Source: Legionella geestiana
GTDB taxonomy: Bacteria > Pseudomonadota > Gammaproteobacteria > Legionellales > Legionellaceae
Reading direction: 5' to 3'
Length of the DNA stretch: 64,000 nt
NCBI RefSeq assembly: GCF_004571195.1
Contig: NZ_CP038271.1
Span: 1 to 64,000 of the forward strand
The notes beneath the pieces are model-generated. The model was not told the DNA's origin and did no database searches. It saw only the letters and a list, made by a program, of their open reading frames with translations. The translations under genes and the position numbers were made by a program. Below are positions 8,234 to 15,616 of the stretch, one piece after another. Each line of letters opens with the position of its first letter. Position 1 is the first letter of the stretch.

Positions 8234-9019
8234 ATGACTGTCGAACGGCTACAAAAAATTCTGGCGCAAAAAGGGCTTGCCTCGCGCCGGGAAGCGGAAC
8301 GCTGGATTGCCGAGGGCCTTGTAACAGTAAACGGCGTGGTGGCAAAAACCGGTGACAGCGCCAGCGAAACCGACCGCATTGCCGTGCGCGGCAAGGTGCT
8401 GGATGATGCCCGTACGCGCAAGCCATCCACCCGGGTGCTGCTGTACCATAAGCCTGTTGGCGAGATTTCAAGCCGTAGCGACCCCAAACACACACGCACG
8501 GTATTCGATAATCTGCCGCCTCTGCGTGAGGGACGCTGGGTACAGGTTGGGCGCCTTGACATCAATACCTCTGGCCTCCTGATTTTTACAACCAATGGTG
8601 AGCTTGCCAATCGGATGATGCACCCGCGTTTTGAAATGGAACGGGAGTATGCGGTGCGTGTGCGTGGCGAGGTAACGGATGAAATGGTGAACGCGCTTTT
8701 GCGCGGAGTAACACTTGAAGACGGCCCCGCGCGCTTTAAAAAAGTGCAATTTCGCGGAGGTGAGGGCACTAACGCCTGGTACCATGTTGTGCTTACCGAA
8801 GGTAAAAACCGCGAAGTCCGCCGCCTCTGGAATTCCCTGGGGGTTGAAGTCAGCCGATTGATTCGCATACGGTATGGAAAAATACATATGCCGCGCTCGC
8901 TTGCACGGGGTGAGTCGGTTGAAATGGGTCGCAAGGAAGTGGCAGCACTCTTACAGGAAATGGGTATTGCAGCGGAAGTAGTGCCACCTTCGCGTAATCC
9001 ACGGCGGAGGAAATCCTGA
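8234..9019 (+). CDS. rluB: 23S rRNA pseudouridine(2605) synthase RluB
   Basis: RluB isomerises U2605 in 23S rRNA. The 261-aa protein has an N-terminal S4 RNA-binding domain (RLQKILAQKGLASRREAERW) and the RsuA/RluB/E/F catalytic motif GRLDINTSGLLIFTTNGELA near residue 105-125, where the Asp after RL is the nucleophile. The later EGKNREVRRLW motif is also typical. ATG at 8234 was chosen; GTG at 8222 is in frame upstream. It overlaps rlmD by one base (TGATG), and relA follows, so the three genes look like one transcript concerned with rRNA and the stringent response. Confidence 0.92.
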   Translation: MTVERLQKILAQKGLASRREAERWIAEGLVTVNGVVAKTGDSASETDRIAVRGKVLDDARTRKPSTRVLLYHKPVGEISSRSDPKHTRTVFDNLPPLREGRWVQVGRLDINTSGLLIFTTNGELANRMMHPRFEMEREYAVRVRGEVTDEMVNALLRGVTLEDGPARFKKVQFRGGEGTNAWYHVVLTEGKNREVRRLWNSLGVEVSRLIRIRYGKIHMPRSLARGESVEMGRKEVAALLQEMGIAAEVVPPSRNPRRRKS

Positions 9020-10350
9020 TGCGAAGAAAACGCACCCCTCTTCCGGCGCCCGTTACCGCCAGCATTGAAAAACTGAGCCACGAAGGGCGCGGTGTTACCC
9101 GTGTAGATGGCAAGGTCGTGTTTGTTGATGGCGCACTTGCCGGTGAAACGGTCAGGCTCGCTTATGTGCGTACGCATCGAGAATATGACGAAGCGGTGGT
9201 GGAAGAAGTCCTTGCCGGAAGTCCAGACCGTATTGAGCCACGCTGTCCGCATGCCGCAATGTGTGGCGGGTGTTCGCTGCAGCATCTTGAGAGTGGCGCA
9301 CAGATTCGCGAAAAAGAAGCCCTTCTTTTAGAGCTGCTGCGCCATACGGGTAAGGTGGAGCCAGAAGAAATTCTACCCCCGCTGCAGGCGCAAAGCTGGC
9401 ATTATCGCACTAAAGCGCGCCTTAGCGTGCGTTTTGTGGAAAAGAAGGCTAAAACCCTGATTGGATTTCGTGAGCGTGTTAATCCGCGCTTCATTGCCGA
9501 GATTGAAAGCTGCGCCGTTTTGGATGCGCGGGTTGATAATGCATTGATGACCATTCGCGCGCTTCTCGATTCGCTGGAAAACCCGCGTGCCATTGCGCAG
9601 ATTGAAGTGGCAGCGAGTGATGAGCGCGTGGCACTGATTTTTCGCAATCTCGTGCCATTATCGGCGAAGGACGAAGCGGCTCTTGCGGGCTTTGCTGAAA
9701 CGAGCGGTTTTATCGTATGCCTGCAGCCAGGCGGCCCTGACTCGGTCTATCTGCTGGCGCCGGCCGATGCTTCGATGATGCTTGAGTACAGCCTTGAGGA
9801 AGAGGGTATTACCTATCGCTTTCATCCCACCGACTTCACGCAGGTTAATCCTGCCATGAATGCGCTGATGGTTCGTGAAGCTCGGCGGCACATGGAACTG
9901 ACCCCTGATGATAGCGTGCTTGACCTCTTTTGCGGCCTTGGGAATTTCTCTCTTGCACTGGCTAAACACTGCCGAAACGTCATGGGGGTAGAGGGCAGTT
10001 CAGAGATGGTCGAGCGCGCGCGCATGAATGCGCAAGCGAACGGGATTACCAATGCATCTTTTGAAGACATGAATCTTGATGCGCCCGGGGTAATTGCAAA
10101 ACTGTCAGAGCATGGCGCCAGTAAGCTGCTCATTGACCCGCCGCGCTCTGGAGCGCTCGAAATTGTTCGTACGATTGATTCGCTTGCACTGACCCGTATA
10201 GTCTATATATCCTGTAATCCGGTAACACTGGCGCGTGATGCCGGTGTACTGGTAAATGAAAAAGGCTACAGACTGGTTGCCGCGGGTGTCATGGACATGT
10301 TTCCGCATACGGCACACGTGGAATCGATGGCGGTATTTGAAAAAAGGTAA
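9019..10350 (+). CDS. rlmD: 23S rRNA (uracil-1939-C5) methyltransferase RlmD
   Basis: RlmD (RumA) methylates U1939 of 23S rRNA using S-adenosylmethionine. The 443-aa protein starts with a TRAM RNA-binding domain (about residues 8-65). The Fe-S cluster ligands C76, C82, C85 and C165 are present in the CPHAAMCGGC and IESCAVL contexts. The SAM-binding motif VLDLFCGLGNFSLALA and the catalytic SCNPVTLARD follow in the C-terminal half. It begins on the last base of rluB and ends 4 bp before relA. The rlmD-relA pairing is common in gammaproteobacteria. Confidence 0.95.
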   Translation: MRRKRTPLPAPVTASIEKLSHEGRGVTRVDGKVVFVDGALAGETVRLAYVRTHREYDEAVVEEVLAGSPDRIEPRCPHAAMCGGCSLQHLESGAQIREKEALLLELLRHTGKVEPEEILPPLQAQSWHYRTKARLSVRFVEKKAKTLIGFRERVNPRFIAEIESCAVLDARVDNALMTIRALLDSLENPRAIAQIEVAASDERVALIFRNLVPLSAKDEAALAGFAETSGFIVCLQPGGPDSVYLLAPADASMMLEYSLEEEGITYRFHPTDFTQVNPAMNALMVREARRHMELTPDDSVLDLFCGLGNFSLALAKHCRNVMGVEGSSEMVERARMNAQANGITNASFEDMNLDAPGVIAKLSEHGASKLLIDPPRSGALEIVRTIDSLALTRIVYISCNPVTLARDAGVLVNEKGYRLVAAGVMDMFPHTAHVESMAVFEKR

Positions 10351-10354
10351 AAAG

Positions 10355-12559
10355 ATGGTCAAGGTGAAAGAGGGCACTCCACTGTTGCCCGATGGCAGCA
10401 TTGACGTTGAATCCTGGCTGCACCAGCTGGGCGGCAAGGGCTATTTTGAGCATCTGGAGCGTATTCGTGCCACCTGTACCCTGAGCCAGGTGGCATGTCA
10501 GGGCGGTCGCACAGAAACTGGTGAATCCTGCCTGCAGCGTGGTTTGACGGTTGCAGATATTCTTGCTGACCTTGACGTTGATGTGGATACGCTGATTGCC
10601 GCGATTATTGTCGGCAATGTGCATTATTCCGAGTTGTCGGTTGATGATGTAGAAGAGCAGCTCGGTGTAAATGTCGCACGTCTTGTGAAGGGCATTGAGC
10701 GCATGAATGCGCTGCATAACCTTCAGGCCATCAACCGTTACCCTCAAAACCGCCAGCAGATTGATAACATTCGTAAAATGCTGCTCGCGATGGTGGATGA
10801 TGTGCGCGTAGTCCTCATCAAGCTTGCCGAGCGCCTGTGTGTCCTTCGCCTTGGAGGAGCGCTTGACGATGGATTGCGTGTCCAGGTGGCGACTGAAGCC
10901 ATGGAAATCTACGCCCCGCTTGCCAACCGGCTTGGGATTGGTGCCATCAAGTGGGAGATGGAAGATCTCGCCTTTCGCTACCTGCACCCGGAAGAGTATC
11001 GCGCCATTGCCAAGGGTTTGAAAGCGCGTCGGCTGGAGCGTGACCGGTATGTCGAGATGATTGTCGATACGCTCAATACCCGTATTCGCGCCATGCAGAT
11101 GCAGCATTTTGCCGTTTATGGGCGTTCAAAGCATATTCACAGTATCGCGCGCAAAATGCAGCGCAAGAACGTCTCGCTTGATGAAATATACGATGCAACC
11201 GCCGTGCGTGTGCTCGTAGAAACTGAAGCACAGTGCTACGACATTCTGAGCCTTGTTCACTCCCTCTGGGAGCAGGTACCGGCAGAATTTGACGACTACA
11301 TCGCCAAACCCAAACCCAACGGTTACCAGTCGCTGCACACAGCGGTAAAGGGGCCTGAAGGGCGGGTATTTGAAGTGCAGATTCGCACCTTTGACATGCA
11401 TAATCTTGCTGAGATGGGCGTTGCCGCGCACTGGAAATACAAGGAAGGCGGCGCAAGTGTCAAAGAAAGTCACGAGCGTAAAATTGAGTGGCTGCGTGAA
11501 GTGCTCGCATGGCATCGCGAAATGGCGTCTAATCGCGGCATTGCCGATGCCATTGAAAAAGAATTTCTTGAAGACCGTATTTATGTGTTTACCCCCGATG
11601 GCGATGTGCTCGACATGCCAAAGGGCGTGACACCGCTTGATTTTGCCTATCAGGTGCACAGTGAAGTCGGCCACCGCTGCCGCGGCGCACGGGTGAACGG
11701 GCACATCGTGCCGCTCACCTCTGAGCTTAAAACGGGTGACAGTGTGGAAGTGTTAACCGGTAAGGAGGCGCGCCCCTCTCGCGACTGGATTAACCCCCAT
11801 CTGAATTATCTTAAAACATCGCGCGCGCGTGCGAAGGTGCTGCATTGGTTTCGCATGCAGGATTATGACAAAAACTGCGCTGAAGGCCATGACATCCTTG
11901 AAAAAGCGTTAAAATCCCTTGGTGTGCGCTCAGAGCGTCTGCAGGAAGTCGCGCAGTCGCTTAATTTCCGTAAACTTGATGATTTTTATGCGGCGGTCGG
12001 GCGGGGCGAGTTAAAAGTCGGCCAGATTTTGAGCCGCCTGACGCCGGTCGAAACCGCAGAGCCAGCGTCCTTTAGTCATGCACGTCCTCAACCCGTGCCG
12101 GAAGTGCGCGGGGAGGATTTACAGATAGAAGGCGTAGGCAAGTTACTGACGACCATGGCGCGCTGCTGCCAGCCGCTGCCAGGGGATGCCGTGGTAGGCT
12201 ATATTACTATCGGGCGCGGCGTATCGGTGCATCGCCGGGATTGCCCGAACATTCTGCATGCCACGGAGAAGCAGAAACAACGCTTTATCACGGTAAACTG
12301 GGGCAGTGCAACGCGCGATAAATACGTGGTAGAAGTGCTTATTCGCGCCTTTGACCGTACGGGGCTTTTAAAGGATATTACGTCATTACTTTCCAATGAA
12401 AAGGCGCATGTGTACTCCCTGCAGACTCACACCAACAAGCAGGAGCACACGGCCTACATGACGCTCAGCATCGAGATTGACGGGCTTAACAGCCTATCAC
12501 GATTGCTCGTGAAGCTTGAACAGATACCGAATGTACTGGAAGCAAGGCGCCAGGTATAG
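10355..12559 (+). CDS. relA: GTP pyrophosphokinase RelA, (p)ppGpp synthetase
   Basis: RelA makes (p)ppGpp on stalled ribosomes, and in Legionella ppGpp triggers the switch to the transmissive phase together with RpoS, also in this window. Domain order in 734 aa: an N-terminal pseudo-hydrolase region without the HD pair, the synthetase domain with EFDDYIAKPKPNGYQSLHT, TGS (DRIYVFTPDGDVLDMP), a Cys region (ARCCQPLPGD ... HRRDCPN) and a C-terminal ACT domain. The ExDD charge pattern and loss of the HD motif mark RelA rather than SpoT. ATG at 10355 fits the AAGG site and avoids a long overlap with rlmD. Confidence 0.95.
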   Translation: MVKVKEGTPLLPDGSIDVESWLHQLGGKGYFEHLERIRATCTLSQVACQGGRTETGESCLQRGLTVADILADLDVDVDTLIAAIIVGNVHYSELSVDDVEEQLGVNVARLVKGIERMNALHNLQAINRYPQNRQQIDNIRKMLLAMVDDVRVVLIKLAERLCVLRLGGALDDGLRVQVATEAMEIYAPLANRLGIGAIKWEMEDLAFRYLHPEEYRAIAKGLKARRLERDRYVEMIVDTLNTRIRAMQMQHFAVYGRSKHIHSIARKMQRKNVSLDEIYDATAVRVLVETEAQCYDILSLVHSLWEQVPAEFDDYIAKPKPNGYQSLHTAVKGPEGRVFEVQIRTFDMHNLAEMGVAAHWKYKEGGASVKESHERKIEWLREVLAWHREMASNRGIADAIEKEFLEDRIYVFTPDGDVLDMPKGVTPLDFAYQVHSEVGHRCRGARVNGHIVPLTSELKTGDSVEVLTGKEARPSRDWINPHLNYLKTSRARAKVLHWFRMQDYDKNCAEGHDILEKALKSLGVRSERLQEVAQSLNFRKLDDFYAAVGRGELKVGQILSRLTPVETAEPASFSHARPQPVPEVRGEDLQIEGVGKLLTTMARCCQPLPGDAVVGYITIGRGVSVHRRDCPNILHATEKQKQRFITVNWGSATRDKYVVEVLIRAFDRTGLLKDITSLLSNEKAHVYSLQTHTNKQEHTAYMTLSIEIDGLNSLSRLLVKLEQIPNVLEARRQV

Positions 12560-12573
12560 CGCGCCTTAAACGG

Positions 12574-13029
12574 TCAGAGAGCGTGGGGCGGCGAATAGTG
12601 CGTGTCAGGCGCTTTAGGTACTGGGAAGTGAAACAAGGCTTTGCGAATAAATTTCTTTTGCTCCGTGAACGTGCGTTTGTGTTCGGTAATGCTTTGAAGC
12701 AGAGTCTCGGCTTCATTTTCAGGAACCATTCGAATGCGAACACTTCCGGTTTCTGCTTTATGGGTTAACTGGTCGAAGTAATTTTTATCCTTCTGGATGC
12801 GCTTGTTGAATAAACCGCCTTTGAGAGGATTTTTCTCTACCATCTTAACTTCAAGAGCATCCTTAAATGGACTCATGGTCTGGACTTGTCTCCACTCGCG
12901 AAGCCCCTCAGAAGATTCCACATAAAGGCGCAGTAAGTGTGCAGTTTGCCATAGTCCCACAATTACGTGGCCTTCAGGAATGGGCTCACCGGTAATGCGT
13001 GACCGTACTTCACTGGAAGATGCGCTCAT
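12574..13029 (-). CDS. Orphan protein, 151 aa
   Basis: I do not recognise this protein. Start 13029 (MSASSSEVRS) is preferred because GGGAG lies 8 bp upstream; an ATG at 13050 is also in frame. It lacks a signal peptide or membrane segment and reads as a small soluble alpha/beta protein (EGHVIVGLWQTAHLLRLYVE), with a basic centre (KGGLFNKRIQKDKNYF) and a Pro/His-rich tail. It is convergent with relA, with only 14 bp between stops. It sits at the edge of the island carrying the two kinases and could belong to it; no function is proposed. Confidence 0.6.
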   Translation of the reverse strand: MSASSSEVRSRITGEPIPEGHVIVGLWQTAHLLRLYVESSEGLREWRQVQTMSPFKDALEVKMVEKNPLKGGLFNKRIQKDKNYFDQLTHKAETGSVRIRMVPENEAETLLQSITEHKRTFTEQKKFIRKALFHFPVPKAPDTHYSPPHAL

Positions 13030-13193
13030 AAGAGATGCTCCCGTTGTCATTTAAATTATTGGTAACCATTCACCACGTTCACACAACCTGTGTTCAAACC
13101 TGATTTTTTCCTTTAAGCATTCAAAATGGGTGAATAGATACGATTATTGTTGATATTATAGATTATAAAGACCAATATATAATCAAAGTGTAT

Positions 13194-15554
13194 TTATATC
13201 TCCGGGTTTAGCGTATTAACACACTCCATGGCAGAGTCGATAAGACGCTCCGATTCGGTCTTAAAGAAAGTCCCTCTTTGTGGCACGCTGCATTGACAGA
13301 TTAAGAGCTGCACAAATGCCACAATGCCGCGAAGCGTAGCGTCCAAAACTCCAAGAATGCCTCGGTGTTCACCGATGGTAGTAAGAAACTCATCTGTCTT
13401 GAGCTCTACTACATTGATTACAAAATCTGCTTCGCTCTGTTCGCGATTACGCGTATTCTTGATTTGCGTTTGAACGCTGTCACACCAGTTTGTCAGTGCA
13501 CGTCTTTTAGGATGATGTTCTGGCAAAGTATCAATCTTACTTGCCAGCAAGCGCAGGCAACTTTCGAGTTCAGTGAAATCAATCGATTCTTGATACGAGC
13601 AGACAGTATGTTCTGTGAACGTGCTCTCACAAGAATCATCTGATGAGGGCGATGAAGAAGATGAAAATGATGAAGCCTCACGTACAAACTCGTCCGCTTC
13701 ATCAAAATTTAATGCTAATAACGCCGTGATACATAAAGGTTGACTAGATTCATCAAGACGCTTCAAATTATCAAGAATGTCAATAAGATCGCCGCGTATA
13801 TGTTCCCTGTCTAAAAACTTGAATAGTGTGCGTGCAATTCCTTCATCAGGCGGCAGTTTACTGACTAAAAAGTCAGCCATTTGCAACATTTCCTTGAATG
13901 TTACCCTGCCGAGATTGGAATCAGCTAACGCGCAGAGTAGCCAGTGTTCACTGGAATCTCTGATAACTGCTTGAATCAAATCATTAAATTCCAGAAAATC
14001 ACGCGCTTTAGCTGCAATGCCGACTGCCTCAAGGCGGTTGATAAGGAGTGCGAGGGATTCGTTACTCTGTAGTTCTTCGGCTGTAAACTGAAGCCCGTAA
14101 CGCTCAGACAACGAGAGCGCGCTCTCTGCTGCCGGGTTTAGGGGGGCAATATCCGGTTTATCAAGAAACGTGTGAATGCGTGCAATTCGCCAGAGAGGGT
14201 CCTTTGATGGAATATTATCAAGAAGCCCCTTAATGGCATTTAAAATTTCCGGGCGCCTTTCTCCGGAAAGTCTTTGCAGGAGCAGGGGTTCTGCGGCCAG
14301 TGTTTTAAGGTGCAGAAGAAAGCCTGGAGTCATTGCAAGATGATAAAGCGTTTCTGCATGCGCCGTGAGCGTATCGTTCCACTTGATTTCAAGCGAGCGG
14401 CAGATGAATTTTGCTCGAAGCACGGTTGAATTGTCCGAGAAGTGAGCCTCACTGCCGAGGTGTTCGCGTACCCATTCATCGGGGTTGGCGATGGCCGTAT
14501 TTACTTCTTCTAAAGTTTTATTATGTGCGTAGAGGCATGCAAGCAGGGTGCACGTGAATGAGTCGAGTTCGAGCGAGGCAAGCGAATATTTAGCACAAAT
14601 CAGACGCGCAGCCAGATAAAGCGGGGTCTGGTGGCGTGCTTTGGCAGTCTCCACACTTTCACACGTGTCATTAAATAAATCCTCAAGGCCAAAGCGTTTC
14701 AGGTGCTCATCCTGCAGCAGGATTAATGGATCTCTGCGCCCACATTTTATAGCGCTGCCGAGAGAGTCGCATGGCATTCCTGCCACATAGAACTCTGCTG
14801 GCAGATGAATGATGCGTCTTAAGGCAATGCTGTCCAGCTCTTCGCGGGTATAGCGTCGAGAGCGTGGGGGGCGAAAGATATAGCTGCCCATGGGATTATG
14901 CGCAATGCCTGCGGGGTCGGGCTCAGAGGCGCCATAATCAATCAGATGAACAGTGCCATTAGGCTCGATGGTTGCGTTTTGATGACGGGTGTCAAGGTGC
15001 GCGAAGCCATGCACATGATGCAGCCGGTGCATCGCGATGCAAAGCTTTATAGCGATATCAAGGCGTGAATCGAGATTATTGCCGGGCAGTTTACGGAAGT
15101 GACGGTCAAGCGCGACTCCCAGTTGCCGCATGGGGAGGTAGTACTTGTGCACCTGTTCAAAGCCCTTGTAAAAACTGATGCGGCTCGCTGGCTCCCGCAG
15201 AGCATATTCCTGCATGCGGGCTACACGTACTTCCGTGGGCTGAAAATTATAACTCGAAATTTTAACAACGTATGTCTCACCGCTTTCTGTGGTCAGGCAT
15301 CTAACCTTTCCGTATGTGCCCTCTCCAATTTTTGCCCCAATGCGATAGACAGTATCGCCAAATTTGATATAAGAATTTTTTACAAGTTTTTCATGCGGCA
15401 ACTTTGACTTATGGCTTTTTTCATTGCGTGGTGCCGTTGAGAAAATTTTTGATTGTGTACGTCGAAGCTTAGTGCCATCCGACTTGTTTAAAAGACAGGC
15501 GCGCGCATATTCCCATTCAAGGGTTTCATCGGTTTCTTGACTGCTGCTGGCCAT
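13194..15554 (-). CDS. Eukaryotic-like protein kinase, probable effector (786 aa)
   Basis: The N-terminal third is a protein kinase domain: glycine loop GEGTYGKV at 77-84, ATP-anchoring Lys98 in YVVKI, catalytic HLDTRHQN with D188 and N193, and metal-binding DYG at 206-208. The usual catalytic-loop Lys is Arg190. A Ser/Thr kinase role in host cells is likely by analogy with Legionella LegK effectors. The remaining 550 residues are mostly helical with an acidic Ser-rich stretch (SSFSSSSSPSSDDS) and no known domain. ATG at 15554 follows GAGGG; an ATG 18 bp upstream lacks a site. A PmrA-box-like motif lies upstream. The gene after it in the same direction is paralogous. Confidence 0.82.
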   Translation of the reverse strand: MASSSQETDETLEWEYARACLLNKSDGTKLRRTQSKIFSTAPRNEKSHKSKLPHEKLVKNSYIKFGDTVYRIGAKIGEGTYGKVRCLTTESGETYVVKISSYNFQPTEVRVARMQEYALREPASRISFYKGFEQVHKYYLPMRQLGVALDRHFRKLPGNNLDSRLDIAIKLCIAMHRLHHVHGFAHLDTRHQNATIEPNGTVHLIDYGASEPDPAGIAHNPMGSYIFRPPRSRRYTREELDSIALRRIIHLPAEFYVAGMPCDSLGSAIKCGRRDPLILLQDEHLKRFGLEDLFNDTCESVETAKARHQTPLYLAARLICAKYSLASLELDSFTCTLLACLYAHNKTLEEVNTAIANPDEWVREHLGSEAHFSDNSTVLRAKFICRSLEIKWNDTLTAHAETLYHLAMTPGFLLHLKTLAAEPLLLQRLSGERRPEILNAIKGLLDNIPSKDPLWRIARIHTFLDKPDIAPLNPAAESALSLSERYGLQFTAEELQSNESLALLINRLEAVGIAAKARDFLEFNDLIQAVIRDSSEHWLLCALADSNLGRVTFKEMLQMADFLVSKLPPDEGIARTLFKFLDREHIRGDLIDILDNLKRLDESSQPLCITALLALNFDEADEFVREASSFSSSSSPSSDDSCESTFTEHTVCSYQESIDFTELESCLRLLASKIDTLPEHHPKRRALTNWCDSVQTQIKNTRNREQSEADFVINVVELKTDEFLTTIGEHRGILGVLDATLRGIVAFVQLLICQCSVPQRGTFFKTESERLIDSAMECVNTLNPEI

Positions 15555-15583
15555 GCCTTGCCCTCTATACATAAATAATGGGC

Positions 15584-15616
15584 ATTTTAACGGGCATGGC
15601 TTAAGGTAATATTAAG
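15584..15616 (-). promoter_or_regulatory. PmrA-box-like motif and -10 of the 786-aa kinase gene
   Basis: On the minus strand CTTAATATT is followed after two bases by CTTAAGCCA (15597-15616). The first half equals the published Legionella PmrA half-site, and the second matches its CTTAA core. Seven bases later comes TAAAAT (15584-15589), 29 bp before the start codon. The stop codon of the upstream kinase gene lies inside the box. The layout matches the second box at 46942-46961. Confidence 0.7.

Noticed and set aside
8143-9285. 380-aa open frame on the minus strand
   Set aside because: It is antisense to rluB and the start of rlmD, both clearly conserved; its sequence is low-complexity Arg/Ser-rich as expected of a shadow frame.
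10256-10354. Longer N-terminal start for RelA
   Set aside because: It would overlap rlmD by 95 bp and add a non-conserved leader; the AAGG site fits ATG 10355.
10289-11107. 272-aa minus-strand open frame
   Set aside because: Antisense to relA; no motif of its own.
13777-13974. Plus-strand frame inside the kinase gene
   Set aside because: Shadow of the long kinase frame on the other strand.
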